From contig NWBJ01000070.1 in the NCBI GenBank assembly GCA_002633115.1, forward strand, positions 53,515 through 97,562: a DNA stretch of 44,048 nt, in the 5' to 3' direction. The translations under genes and the position numbers were made by a program. Origin of the DNA: Muribaculaceae bacterium Zag1. GTDB taxonomy: Bacteria; Bacteroidota; Bacteroidia; Bacteroidales; Muribaculaceae. Shown here piece by piece: positions 1 through 7,568 of this stretch. The notes beneath the pieces were generated by a model. It was not told where the DNA came from, did no database searches, and saw only the letters and a program-made list of their open reading frames with translations. Numbering within the stretch: position 1 is the stretch's first letter; every line of letters begins with the position of its first letter.

Positions 1-20
1 CCAAAAACCAAAAACCAAAG
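1..20. repeat. CCAAAAACC-type spacer repeat before hisC
   Basis: An A/C-only tract of CCAAAAA and CCAAAG units. The same style of tract stands before hisA (3161-3191), before aroB (6463-6490) and between two minus-strand genes (13855-13883). It is cut by the window edge. Its role is unknown. Confidence 0.6.
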
Positions 21-43
21 GCCCTAAGACGCCCCTCGCCTGG

Positions 44-1060
44 GTGCGTCCCAATATACGGGCTCTGGCCCCATACTCGACTGCACGCGATGATTACAAG
101 GGCGGTGCTATCGACACTTGGCTCGATGCCAACGAGAGTCCTTACCCGTCGGGCGTTAACCGCTACCCTGACCCGCGCCAAAAGGCCCTGAAAAAGCAAA
201 TCGCTCAGCTCAAGGGTGTTACACCCCAGCAGACCTTTATCGGCAATGGCAGCGACGAGGCTATCGACCTTTGCTACCGCATATTTTGCCGTCCCGGCAA
301 GGACAATGCCGTGGCAATCACCCCGAGCTATGGCATGTATCGCGTGGGGGCCGACATCAACGACATCAAGCTGCGCGAGGTAGAACTGAATCCTGATTTT
401 TCTCTGCCGGTCGACCGTCTGCTCGAGGCCACTGACGAGAATACGCGCCTGATGTGGATATGCTCGCCCAACAACCCTACCGCCAACGCCTTCCCCATCG
501 CCCAGATCGAGGAATTGCTTGAGCGATTCGATGGCATGGTGATTGTCGATGAGGCCTATGTCGATTTTTCTGACCAAGGGTCGATTTTGCCGCTGCTCGA
601 CAAGCATCCCAATCTGATTGTGCTGCAGACCCTCTCCAAGGCTTGGGGCATGGCCGCTCTGCGCTTGGGCCTCGCCTTTGGGGCAGAGCAAGTGATGGAG
701 CTGTTTGGGCGCGTCAAATATCCTTACAATATCAGCGCCATAGTGCAAGACACGGTGGCTCGCCTGCTCGAATCTGAGGACAAAGCCGCACACGTGGCAG
801 AAATTAAGGCCGAGCGCGACCGCCTGGCCGAGGCTATCAAGCCGCTGCCCTGCGTGCTTGAGGTCTATCCGTCGGATGCCAATTTCCTGCTCGTCAAGGT
901 CACCGACCCAATCGTCATCTATGACCGCCTGATTGATGAGGGCGTGATCGTGCGCGACCGCTCGCGCATGCCCCTCTGCCACGGCTGCCTGCGCATCACC
1001 ATCGGCACCCCCCACGAAAACAAAAAAGTAATCTCCATCCTCTCCACCCTCCCTGGATAG
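44..1060 (+). CDS. hisC: Histidinol-phosphate aminotransferase
   Basis: A PLP-dependent class I/II aminotransferase that converts imidazole-acetol phosphate and glutamate to histidinol phosphate. The N-terminus RPNIRALAPYSTARDDYKG is the usual HisC opening. WLDANESPYP, the GNGSDEAIDL stretch, CSPNNPT, the VIVDEAYVDF aspartate/tyrosine segment and LQTLSKAWGMAALRLG (Schiff-base lysine in SKA) all match the family. The length, 338 residues, is slightly short. The start is a GTG at 44. The frame stays open to the window edge without an ATG, so a start further upstream, giving a few more N-terminal residues, cannot be excluded. The stop TAG lies in a GGATAGCG unit that recurs in the spacer. The next gene is hisB on the same strand. 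Identification is secure; only the start is uncertain. Confidence 0.95.
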   Translation: MRPNIRALAPYSTARDDYKGGAIDTWLDANESPYPSGVNRYPDPRQKALKKQIAQLKGVTPQQTFIGNGSDEAIDLCYRIFCRPGKDNAVAITPSYGMYRVGADINDIKLREVELNPDFSLPVDRLLEATDENTRLMWICSPNNPTANAFPIAQIEELLERFDGMVIVDEAYVDFSDQGSILPLLDKHPNLIVLQTLSKAWGMAALRLGLAFGAEQVMELFGRVKYPYNISAIVQDTVARLLESEDKAAHVAEIKAERDRLAEAIKPLPCVLEVYPSDANFLLVKVTDPIVIYDRLIDEGVIVRDRSRMPLCHGCLRITIGTPHENKKVISILSTLPG

Positions 1061-1126
1061 CGCCCCCTGGCCGCATAGCGGACCCTGCTGGATAGCGGCT
1101 ACTGTGGGGCGCCACTTGGTGGCGTC
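1057..1126. repeat. GGATAGCG spacer repeats plus small hairpin (hisC-hisB)
   Basis: Three ATAGCG units (two GGATAGCG and one GCATAGCG) occur between 1057 and 1098; the first supplies the hisC stop codon. They are followed by an imperfect GGCGCCAC/GTGGCGTC hairpin around 1107-1126. No RNA gene or T-tract terminator is visible, so this looks like an internal operon spacer. Confidence 0.5.
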
Positions 1127-1157
1127 CGTCCCCTCTTCCCCTATAAATCCCAATAAG

Positions 1158-2312
1158 ATGAAAACAGCCCTATTTATAGATCGCGATGGCACTATCCTGG
1201 TTGAGCCACCCGTTGACTACCAAGTAGATAGCTACGAAAAATTTGCCTTTGTGCCCGATGCCATCTCGGGCCTCAAGGCCCTGGCTGCCCTCGACGATTA
1301 CGAGCTGGTGCTCGCCACCAACCAAGACGGCCTGGGCACCCCGGCCTTTCCCATGGAATCATTCCAAGGACCCCACGACCTGATGCTGCACACTCTGCGC
1401 GGCGAGGGCGTGGAATTTGACGACCAGCTAATCGACCCCACCATGCCCGACGAGAATGCGCCCACGCGCAAACCGGGCACCGGCATGTTTGGCAAATACC
1501 TCTCTGGCCAATACGACCTGGCCAACAGCTATGTGATTGGTGACCGCATCACCGACATGCAGCTCGCCAAGAATCTTGGCGCCCGTGGCATCATGCTCTG
1601 CAACCCCGAGGTTGGAGAAATGACCCCCGAGGACGGCCTAAAGGCCGTCAAGGATGCCGGCCTCGATGACACGGTCGACCTGGTAACCGATTCCTGGCTC
1701 GAAGCAGCCGACTTTGTGCGCATCGGCAAGCGCCGCGCCACTGTCAAGCGCACAACCCGCGAGACCGACATCGAGGTATCGATCGACCTCGACGGCCGCG
1801 CCGACGGCGACTGGAAAATCTCGACTGGTCTGCATTTCCTCGACCACATGCTCTCGCAAATCTCCCACCACGGCGGTGTGGCCCTCTCAATCAAAGCCAA
1901 GGGCGACCTCGAGGTCGACGAACATCACACCATGGAGGATGTCGCCATCGTGCTTGGCGAGGCCATCGACAAGGCTCTCGGCAGCAAGGTGGGCATCGGC
2001 CGCTACGGCTTCGCCTTGCCTATGGACGACTGCGCAGCTCTGGTGCTGCTCGACTTTGGCGGACGCATTGATTTTGAGTGGGATGCAGAATTTAAACGCG
2101 AATACGTGGGCGATGTGCCCACCGAGATGCTGAGGCATTTCTTCATGTCGCTCTGCGCCGCCTCGAAGTGCAATCTGCAGATTTCCGCCAAGGGCGAAAA
2201 TGAGCATCACAAGGCCGAGGCCATCTTCAAGGCCTACGCCCGCGCTCTGCGCATGGCCCTCGCCCGCAAAAAATTTGAATACGACCTGCCCTCCAGCAAA
2301 GGGGTGCTATAG
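1158..2312 (+). CDS. hisB: Bifunctional histidinol-phosphatase / imidazoleglycerol-phosphate dehydratase
   Basis: A fusion of two histidine-pathway enzymes, 384 residues. Residues 1-170 are a HAD phosphatase: FIDRDGT gives the nucleophile D8 and general acid D10, and GDRITDMQLA is the acidic motif III. Residues about 192-384 are imidazoleglycerol-phosphate dehydratase, with HFLDHM (about 227), HHTMEDVAIVLGEA (256) and HHKAEAIFKA (350) supplying the metal-binding His and Glu residues. The ATG at 1158 is chosen because MKTALFIDRDGT begins exactly as the HAD fold does; the longer open frame from 1104 only adds spacer-derived residues. The Cys/His zinc loop of the E. coli HisB phosphatase is absent here: the equivalent stretch is IDPTMPDENAPTRKPG. 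The gene sits between hisC and hisH, in normal Bacteroidales order. Confidence 0.97.
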   Translation: MKTALFIDRDGTILVEPPVDYQVDSYEKFAFVPDAISGLKALAALDDYELVLATNQDGLGTPAFPMESFQGPHDLMLHTLRGEGVEFDDQLIDPTMPDENAPTRKPGTGMFGKYLSGQYDLANSYVIGDRITDMQLAKNLGARGIMLCNPEVGEMTPEDGLKAVKDAGLDDTVDLVTDSWLEAADFVRIGKRRATVKRTTRETDIEVSIDLDGRADGDWKISTGLHFLDHMLSQISHHGGVALSIKAKGDLEVDEHHTMEDVAIVLGEAIDKALGSKVGIGRYGFALPMDDCAALVLLDFGGRIDFEWDAEFKREYVGDVPTEMLRHFFMSLCAASKCNLQISAKGENEHHKAEAIFKAYARALRMALARKKFEYDLPSSKGVL

Positions 2313-2314
2313 CC

Positions 2315-2393
2315 GGGTAGGAATCCTAGGCAGCATAGGAGTTCTACAGGGCTGGGGTCTCTAGGATGCCTAGGCTGCCTAGGATTCCTACCC
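2315..2393. repeat. 20-bp perfect inverted repeat between hisB and hisH
   Basis: Arms at 2315-2334 and 2374-2393 are exact reverse complements (GGGTAGGAATCCTAGGCAGC and its complement) around a 39-base loop that itself contains CCTAG and CTAGG words. The transcript could form a strong hairpin two bases after the hisB stop. There is no T-run after the right arm, so a Rho-independent terminator is unlikely. Confidence 0.85.
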
Positions 2394-2422
2394 TATCAGC
2401 AATGCCTAAAATTAAAATTATT

Positions 2423-3025
2423 ATGGTAGCTATAATTGATTATGATACGGGTAATCTGCGGTCGGTGATCAATGCTTTCAATAGATTGGGAGCCGAGATT
2501 ATCGTCACCGCTGATCACCAACAGATACTGCAGGCCACGCATGTGGTGCTGCCGGGCGTGGGCGAGGCATCATCGGCAATGGAGAAATTGCGCACACGTG
2601 GCTTGGATACCCTCATACCCACTCTCACCCAGCCCACTCTGGGCATCTGCATCGGCTTGCAGCTGATGTGCAAGAGCAGCGCCGAGGGCGATGCCAAGTG
2701 CATGGGCATATTCCCAACTGAGGTGAGGTTTATGTCGCCAGCGGCCGAGGTGGGCCTGAAGATACCCCATGTGGGCTGGGACAATGTCAACTGGACCCTC
2801 CCCGAGCCGCCCATCGCCAAGGATATCCCCGAGGGTGCGCATTTCTACTATGTGCACTCTTATGCCGCGGCCCTATGCCCCGACACCATCGCCACCACCG
2901 ACTACGGAGCCCCATTCAGCGCCGCCCTCCAGCACCGCAACTTCATCGGCGTCCAATTCCATCCCGAAAAAAGCGGCCCCATCGGCGAACAGCTGCTCCG
3001 CAACTTCCTAACCCTAAAACCGTAA
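2423..3025 (+). CDS. hisH: Imidazole glycerol phosphate synthase, glutaminase subunit
   Basis: A class I glutamine amidotransferase that hydrolyses glutamine and channels ammonia to HisF. With the ATG at 2423 the protein is 200 residues, the normal HisH length. It opens MVAIIDYDTGNLRSV and has the catalytic triad C76 (LGICIGLQ), H180 and E182 (VQFHPEKSG), plus the LPGVG oxyanion-region motif near residue 43. The same frame is open from 2366, but those residues come from the right half of the hairpin spacer and an AT-rich leader, so the internal ATG is preferred. The stop TAA at 3023-3025 lies inside the first unit of the 33-bp tandem repeat. The partner hisF is two genes downstream, with hisA between. 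Confidence 0.96.
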   Translation: MVAIIDYDTGNLRSVINAFNRLGAEIIVTADHQQILQATHVVLPGVGEASSAMEKLRTRGLDTLIPTLTQPTLGICIGLQLMCKSSAEGDAKCMGIFPTEVRFMSPAAEVGLKIPHVGWDNVNWTLPEPPIAKDIPEGAHFYYVHSYAAALCPDTIATTDYGAPFSAALQHRNFIGVQFHPEKSGPIGEQLLRNFLTLKP

Positions 3026-3163
3026 GGACATAAAACCATAAGGGCATAAGATGCGTAAGGACATAAAACCATAAGAACACAAGATGCGTAAGGACATAAA
3101 ACCATAAGCACATAAGTTGCGTAAGTACTTAAGTCCTTATGTCCCTTATGTCCTTATGGTCCA
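3021..3163. repeat. 33-bp tandem repeat (three units) with inverted tail
   Basis: Units at 3021-3053, 3054-3086 and 3087-3119 share the core CGTAAGGACATAAAACCATAAG with a few substitutions in the last third. A fourth unit begins at 3120, then turns into CTTAAGTCCTTATG-type sequence, the inverted form, to 3163. The hisH stop is in unit 1. The period is a multiple of three, which explains an 11-residue repeat seen in a spurious minus-strand frame. Confidence 0.9.
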
Positions 3164-3191
3164 AAAGCTAAAAACCAAAGACCAAAAACCC
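3161..3191. repeat. CCAAAAACC-type spacer repeat before hisA
   Basis: CCAAAAGC, TAAAAACC, AAAGACC and AAAAACCC units end two bases before the hisA ATG, so any ribosome-binding signal of hisA would have to lie in this A/C-only tract. No Shine-Dalgarno sequence is visible. Confidence 0.6.
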
Positions 3192-3193
3192 AG

Positions 3194-3898
3194 ATGACGA
3201 TTATTCCTGCTATTGATATTATTGATGGGCATTGCGTGAGGCTCTCTCAGGGCGATTACGACAAGGCCAAGACATATTACCGCGACCCGCTCGATGCGGC
3301 CAAGCAGTTTGAGGACTGGGGCCTAAGCCGCATACACATCGTGGACCTCGACGGCGCCAAGGCAGCCCAGCCCAAAAATCTGGCAGTGCTTGAGCGCATA
3401 GCCTCGCAGACAAGCCTTGAGCCCCAATTTGGCGGCGGCATCAAGTCGACCGACTCGCTGCGCAGCGTATTCTCGGCTGGCGCCTCGCGCGCCATCGGCG
3501 GCAGCGTGGCTGCCCTGCAGCCCGAGATGTTTGAGGAGTGGCTGCGCCTATTCGGTGACGAGCGCATCATCCTCGGCGCCGACATCAAAGAGGGGCAGAT
3601 TGCCGTAAAGGGCTGGCTCGAAAAGAGCGCCGCGACCCTCGACGACCTGCTGCAGCGCTTTATGCGCCTGGGCTTGTCGCAAGCCATCGTTACCGACATA
3701 GCCGTCGATGGCATGCTTTGCGGACCCGATGTGAAATTCTACGCCGAGCTGCAAAAGAAATACCCCACGGTCGACATCACCGTGAGCGGCGGCATCTCCT
3801 CGCAAGCCGACCTCGACGCCCTAGCCTCAGCCGGCCTCCGCTCCGCCATCGTCGGCAAAGCCATCTACGAGGGTAGAATCAAACTAAATGAAAAATGA
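3194..3898 (+). CDS. hisA: Phosphoribosylformimino-5-aminoimidazole carboxamide ribotide isomerase
   Basis: A TIM-barrel isomerase that carries out the Amadori rearrangement of ProFAR to PRFAR, the substrate of HisF/HisH. The 234 residues fit the family. MTIIPAIDIIDGHCVRLSQGD contains the catalytic D8; ILGADIKEG contains D130, the second catalytic aspartate. QFGGGIKS and VSGGISS are the two phosphate-binding glycine loops. The stop codon is formed within an AATGAAAAATGAATAATG tract, the start of the next spacer repeat. The ATG at 3194 directly abuts the CCAAAAACC tract. The call is secure from catalytic residues and operon position. Confidence 0.97.
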   Translation: MTIIPAIDIIDGHCVRLSQGDYDKAKTYYRDPLDAAKQFEDWGLSRIHIVDLDGAKAAQPKNLAVLERIASQTSLEPQFGGGIKSTDSLRSVFSAGASRAIGGSVAALQPEMFEEWLRLFGDERIILGADIKEGQIAVKGWLEKSAATLDDLLQRFMRLGLSQAIVTDIAVDGMLCGPDVKFYAELQKKYPTVDITVSGGISSQADLDALASAGLRSAIVGKAIYEGRIKLNEK

Positions 3899-4030
3899 AT
3901 AATGAAAAATGAATAATATCCCTATTCTCCATTTTTCATTTTTCATTTCCCCATTCTCATTATTTTTCAATTTTCATTTCCCATTTTTCATTTCTCATTC
4001 TCATTATTTTTCATTTTTCATTTTTAATTT
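3886..4030. repeat. ATGAAAAATG spacer repeat, direct then inverted (hisA-hisF)
   Basis: A direct ATGAAAAATGAATA tract (3886-3918) is followed by about 100 bases of its reverse-complement form (CATTTTTCATT, with T/C variants). The transcript could form a long AT-rich hairpin. The direct part overlaps the hisA stop; the inverted part ends just before the hisF start. Confidence 0.85.
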
Positions 4031-4034
4031 AATT

Positions 4035-4784
4035 GTGTTAGCCAAACGAATAATCCCCTGCCTCGATATACGCGAGGGCCAAACCGTCAAGGGCATCAAC
4101 TTCTTGCAACTCAAGCAAGTAGGCGACCCGGTCGAACTCGGAGCCAAATACGCTGCCGAGGGCGCCGACGAGTTGGTCTACCTCGACATCAGCGCCACCC
4201 TCGAGGGTCGGCGCACCTTTGCCGACCTGGTGGCCCGCATAGCCCAGCGCATCAACATCCCATTTACGGTGGGTGGCGGCATATCATCGATTGACGATGC
4301 CGCTCGTCTGCTCGATGCCGGCGCCGACAAGATATCGATCAACAGCGCCGCTGTGCGCGACCCAGGCCTGATTGACCAGATTGCCCGCAAATATGGGCGC
4401 CAATTTGTGGTTGTCGCCATCGATGCCAAGGTCATCGATGGCCAGTGGCGCGTCACCACCCACGGTGGCCATAAGCTATCCGACCGCGAGCTATTCACCT
4501 GGGCTCGCGAGGCTTGCGACCGAGGGGCCGGCGAGATTCTCTTTACCTCGATGGACCATGACGGCACCCAGAATGGCTATCCCTGTGAGACATACTCTCG
4601 CCTGGCCGAACTGCCAATCCCCATCATCGCCTCCGGCGGAGCCGGCACAGCCCAGCACATCGCCGATGTGCTGACCCTGGGCCGCGCCGACGCGGCCCTC
4701 GCCGCCAGCATATTTCACTATGGCACCCTGCCAATCCCCACCCTCAAATCAGCCCTCCGCGCCCAGGGCATCCCAGTGAGATAG
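4035..4784 (+). CDS. hisF: Imidazole glycerol phosphate synthase, cyclase subunit
   Basis: A TIM-barrel cyclase/lyase that uses ammonia from HisH to make IGP and AICAR from PRFAR. The GTG at 4035 gives the family start (M/V)[11 protein letters not shown] and 249 residues. Catalytic D11 (CLDI) and D130 (VVAIDAK) are present, with the GGGISS and ASGGAG phosphate-binding loops. The open frame begins at 3909, but the first 42 residues of it are Phe/His/Ser low-complexity sequence read from the ATGAAAAATG repeat and are not protein-like, so they were left out. HisH and HisF form the synthase complex. hisIE lies 148 bases downstream after a palindromic spacer. Confidence 0.96.
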   Translation: MLAKRIIPCLDIREGQTVKGINFLQLKQVGDPVELGAKYAAEGADELVYLDISATLEGRRTFADLVARIAQRINIPFTVGGGISSIDDAARLLDAGADKISINSAAVRDPGLIDQIARKYGRQFVVVAIDAKVIDGQWRVTTHGGHKLSDRELFTWAREACDRGAGEILFTSMDHDGTQNGYPCETYSRLAELPIPIIASGGAGTAQHIADVLTLGRADAALAASIFHYGTLPIPTLKSALRAQGIPVR

Positions 4785-4837
4785 GCAGCTCAGCCCACGC
4801 GCGTCAGCCGCCTCGATTCCAATCTATTCCCCACCAT

Positions 4838-4912
4838 GCGTCAGCCACCTCGAGAATTCTCGACAATTCTCGAGAGCTCTCGATAATTCTCGACCCCCTC
4901 GATAATATCGAT
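4838..4912. repeat. TCGAGAATTCTCGA palindromic spacer element (copy 1)
   Basis: GCGTCAGCC is followed by the 36-bp core at 4848-4883, made of nested palindromes (CTCGAGAATTCTCG, CTCGAGAGCTCTCGA), then AATTCTCGA. The core occurs identically, in reverse orientation, at 9747-9782, also next to GCGTCAGCC. A related GCGTCAGCCGCCTCGATT stands just before at 4801-4818. Confidence 0.9.
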
Positions 4913-4932
4913 TACAATTAATCCAAATAATT

Positions 4933-5547
4933 ATGCTGCAATTTTCTGATCTCAACAGCGCCAAGCAGCCCGATGGGCTGATCCCAGTGATAGTGCAAGA
5001 TGACCTCACCTTGCGTGTATTAATGCTCGGCTACATGAATGCCGAGGCTCTCCTCGCCACCCAGCAGACCGGCAAGGTGACATTTTACAGCCGCACCCGC
5101 CAATGCCTCTGGACCAAAGGCGAAACCAGCGGCAACTACCTCGATGTCGTCTCAATCACCCCTGATTGCGACCGCGACACCCTGCTGATCCGCGCCATCC
5201 CCCAGGGCCCAACCTGCCACACCGGAGCCATCAGCTGCTTCGACTCGGCTTGCAAAAAGTCGGAGGGCTTTATCCGCCAGCTGCAGCAGGTGGTCAAGGA
5301 GCGCCACGAGCAGATGCCCGAGGGTTCATACACCACCAAGCTATACACCAAGGGCGTCAACAAAATAGCCCAAAAGGTTGGTGAAGAGGCAGTCGAGACT
5401 GTCATCGAGGCCGTGCGCCCCGATTTCAGTCGCTATGACTTCATCTACGAGGCCTCAGACCTAATTTACCACCTGCTTGTCCTCCTTGAGGAGCGCGGCT
5501 GCTCCATCTCCGACCTCGAATCCGAGCTCCTCTCCCGCCACAAGTAA
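4933..5547 (+). CDS. hisIE: Bifunctional phosphoribosyl-AMP cyclohydrolase / phosphoribosyl-ATP pyrophosphatase
   Basis: Two early histidine-pathway activities in one 204-residue protein. Residues 1-115 are the HisI cyclohydrolase, with FYSRTRQCLWTKGETSGN, the metal-binding DCDRDTLL and the cysteine-bearing GPTCHTGAISCF. Residues about 118-204 are the HisE pyrophosphohydrolase, an all-alpha MazG-like fold, with GVNKIAQKVGEEAVETVIEA and DLIYHLLVLL. It is the last his gene here; the stop TAA opens an ATGAAAAATG tract. The 148-base gap from hisF contains the TCGAG palindromic element and no recognisable promoter, so cotranscription with hisF is plausible but not shown. Confidence 0.97.
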   Translation: MLQFSDLNSAKQPDGLIPVIVQDDLTLRVLMLGYMNAEALLATQQTGKVTFYSRTRQCLWTKGETSGNYLDVVSITPDCDRDTLLIRAIPQGPTCHTGAISCFDSACKKSEGFIRQLQQVVKERHEQMPEGSYTTKLYTKGVNKIAQKVGEEAVETVIEAVRPDFSRYDFIYEASDLIYHLLVLLEERGCSISDLESELLSRHK

Positions 5548-5595
5548 TGAAAAATGAATAATGAAAAATTAAAAATTAAAAATGAAAAATGAAAA
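5548..5595. repeat. ATGAAAAATG spacer repeat (hisIE-HAD gene)
   Basis: A 48-base tract of TGAAAAATGAATA and TTAAAAATTAAAA words with no inverted partner. It runs straight from the hisIE stop into the ATG of the phosphatase gene, so that ATG may itself have arisen from the repeat. Confidence 0.75.
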
Positions 5596-6366
5596 ATGCC
5601 CATAGATAATCATATCCCCTCCCGGTTCTGTGCCTCGCCGCTTAGCGGCGAGGATCCCATCACCCGCTATCTGCGGCGCACCGGCTACCAGCGCTTTGAG
5701 CCACTAGCGGCTCTAATCGACATGGATGGCACCCTCTACGATTCCATGCCCCACCACGCCGATGCCTGGAAAGCCATGGCCGACAGCGCCGGCATCCCAG
5801 CCGAGAGAGATGAATTTTTCATGTACGAGGGGCGCACCGGGGCCTCGACCATAAATATCCTATTCCAGCGCACCTACGGCCGCGATGCCACCCCCGAGGA
5901 GGCAAAAGAGCTGTACGGCGTCAAGAGCCGCAACTTCCAGGCGATGCCCCCAGTCGACCCCATGCCCGGTGCCGACCAGCTGCTGCGTGAGTTTATGGAG
6001 CATCACATGCGCCTGGTGCTGGTCACCGGCTCGGGCCAGAGCAGCCTGATTTCGCGCCTCGACCACGACTATCCCGGCGCCTTCGCGCCCGATATGCGCA
6101 TAACTGCCGCCAATACCACCCAGGGCAAACCCCATCCCGACCCCTATCTGCGGGCCATGGCCCTGGCCGGCGTCGAGCCTTGGCAGTCGGTAGTACTCGA
6201 GAATGCGCCGCTCGGTGTCGAATCCGGCTTCCGCTCGGGCGCCTTTACGGTGGCTGTCGCCACGGGCCCCATCCCCATCGAGGCCCTCTGGGCTGCCGGA
6301 GCAGATATAGTTTACAATTCAATGGAGCAATGTGCCAATTCCCTCCCAAAATTGTTATTTAGATAA
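5596..6366 (+). CDS. HAD-superfamily phosphatase (beta-phosphoglucomutase-like)
   Basis: A HAD subfamily IA hydrolase, 256 residues. LIDMDGTLYDSMP is motif I, with the two catalytic aspartates about residues 42 and 44. LVTGSGQSS is motif II, GKPHPDPYL carries the motif III lysine, and VLENAPLGVESG is the motif IV region. The cap contains MYEGRTGASTINILFQRTYGRDAT. Substrate unknown; possible roles are sugar-phosphate or metabolite-repair phosphatase. The region from ITRYLRRTGY onward resembles what I recall of Bacteroides homologues. The first 20 residues look extra and are partly encoded by a perfect GC palindrome (5632-5652), but no alternative ATG lies between 5596 and motif I. Its position after hisIE suggests coexpression, not necessarily a histidine role. 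Confidence 0.85.
   Translation: MPIDNHIPSRFCASPLSGEDPITRYLRRTGYQRFEPLAALIDMDGTLYDSMPHHADAWKAMADSAGIPAERDEFFMYEGRTGASTINILFQRTYGRDATPEEAKELYGVKSRNFQAMPPVDPMPGADQLLREFMEHHMRLVLVTGSGQSSLISRLDHDYPGAFAPDMRITAANTTQGKPHPDPYLRAMALAGVEPWQSVVLENAPLGVESGFRSGAFTVAVATGPIPIEALWAAGADIVYNSMEQCANSLPKLLFR
5632..5652. repeat. GC palindrome inside the HAD gene N-terminal codons
   Basis: CCTCGCCGC, a TTA loop and GCGGCGAGG form a perfect 9-bp stem within codons 13-19 of the HAD gene. It resembles a spacer hairpin more than coding sequence and may mark a 5' extension of the gene. Confidence 0.6.
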
Positions 6367-6497
6367 TCCTCCCCTCAAGTTCGATTACTTCGACCTTCCC
6401 TTGCGTTAGCCCACTCGAGCGGCCACGATTTCCACAAGCGGCCACGAGCGCCCTCGAAATAGACCAAAAACTAAACACCAAAAACCAAACACCCTCT
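6367..6497. repeat. Spacer with TCGAGCGGCC words and CCAAAAACC tract
   Basis: This gap before aroB combines CTCGAGCGGCCACGA and its echo GCGGCCACGAGCGCC (6414-6453), related to the word at 41246-41260, with an A/C tract ACCAAAAACTAAACACC (6463-6490). No promoter or terminator was recognised. Confidence 0.5.
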
Positions 6498-7568
6498 ATG
6501 GCACAAGAAATAATCTACACCAATCTCGTAATCGAGGCAATCGATGACTTGGTCGCCTCTCTTGGCACACCCTCAGTCTATGTCATCGTCGACGTAAACA
6601 CAGCCAAATTCGTGCTTCCCATCCTCCAAAGCCAGTCAGAGGCAGTAAAGAATGCCGAGATTATCACCGTGCTGGCTGGTGATGTCAACAAAGGCCCAGA
6701 CGCCTTGCAAAAAGTGTGGAAGGAACTCTCTGACAAGGGAGCCACGCGCAAGTCGGTGGTTATCAATGTCGGCGGTGGCATGATTACCGACCTCGGAGGG
6801 TTTGCCGCCGCTACATTCAAGCGCGGAGTGCGCTTTATCAACCTGCCCACCACTCTGCTCGGCGCTGTCGATGCCGCCGTCGGCGGCAAGACTGGCATCA
6901 ACTTCAATGGCCTGAAAAATGAGATCGGAGCATTCCAGGATGCCGTAGCGGTGATTATCTCTACCCTATTCTTCAACACTCTGCCCATGCAGCAGATGCT
7001 CTCGGGCTATGCCGAGATGCTCAAGCACGGTCTGCTCGACGACAAAGCCACCCTGGCCGAGCTGATGCGCTACAATATAGAGAATCCGCCAGCTACTCCC
7101 GACCTGCTGCTCCACCTGATTGAGAAGAGCGTGGGCATCAAGCAAGCCGTTGTGGCCTCAGACCCCCACGAAAATGGGGCGCGCAAGACCCTCAACCTGG
7201 GCCACACCGTGGGCCACGCCTTTGAGAGCTTCGCCATGGATGTTGAGCATTCGCCCATCCCTCACGGCTATGCCGTGGCTTGGGGCATGGTGGTCGAGTT
7301 GATCCTCTCGCACATGAAGCTGGGCTTCCCATCCGACACCTTGCATCAATTCGCCCAATACATCAAGGAGCATTACGGTTACTTCCAGATTACCTGCGAG
7401 CAGTATCCTCAGCTGCTGCAACTGATGGCCCATGACAAGAAAAACGATACGCCGGAGCATATCGTTTTCACATTGCTAAAGGATGTAGGGCAGCCGGTCA
7501 TTGACCAAACTGCCACTGCCGATGAAATCAAGTCGGCTCTGGATATCTATCGCGACTTAATCCAATAG
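6498..7568 (+). CDS. aroB: 3-dehydroquinate synthase
   Basis: The second step of the shikimate pathway: NAD+- and metal-dependent conversion of DAHP to 3-dehydroquinate in the cytoplasm. The 356 residues fit the family. NAD-binding GGGMITDLGGFAAATFKRG, then LPTTLLGAVDAAVGGKTGIN with the family's K/N substrate-binding signature, are clear. The metal ligands are visible as the Glu in SGYAEMLKHG, the first His in LGHTVGHAFE and the His in IPHGYAVAWGM. Its 3' end overlaps the convergent transglutaminase-like gene by 12 bases, so no terminator fits between them. It follows the HAD gene on the same strand after a repeat-filled 131-base gap. Confidence 0.97.
   Translation: MAQEIIYTNLVIEAIDDLVASLGTPSVYVIVDVNTAKFVLPILQSQSEAVKNAEIITVLAGDVNKGPDALQKVWKELSDKGATRKSVVINVGGGMITDLGGFAAATFKRGVRFINLPTTLLGAVDAAVGGKTGINFNGLKNEIGAFQDAVAVIISTLFFNTLPMQQMLSGYAEMLKHGLLDDKATLAELMRYNIENPPATPDLLLHLIEKSVGIKQAVVASDPHENGARKTLNLGHTVGHAFESFAMDVEHSPIPHGYAVAWGMVVELILSHMKLGFPSDTLHQFAQYIKEHYGYFQITCEQYPQLLQLMAHDKKNDTPEHIVFTLLKDVGQPVIDQTATADEIKSALDIYRDLIQ

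Noticed and set aside
2902-3111. A minus-strand frame with a repeating hydrophobic 11-residue unit
   Set aside because: It is only the translation of the 33-bp DNA tandem and the hisH 3' end; there is no start context or family.
3021-3163. The 33-bp tandem as a CRISPR array
   Set aside because: The units are contiguous with no spacers between them, and no cas genes are near.
3909-4034. N-terminal extension of HisF
   Set aside because: It encodes Phe/His/Ser low-complexity residues from the ATGAAAAATG repeat; the family start is the GTG at 4035.
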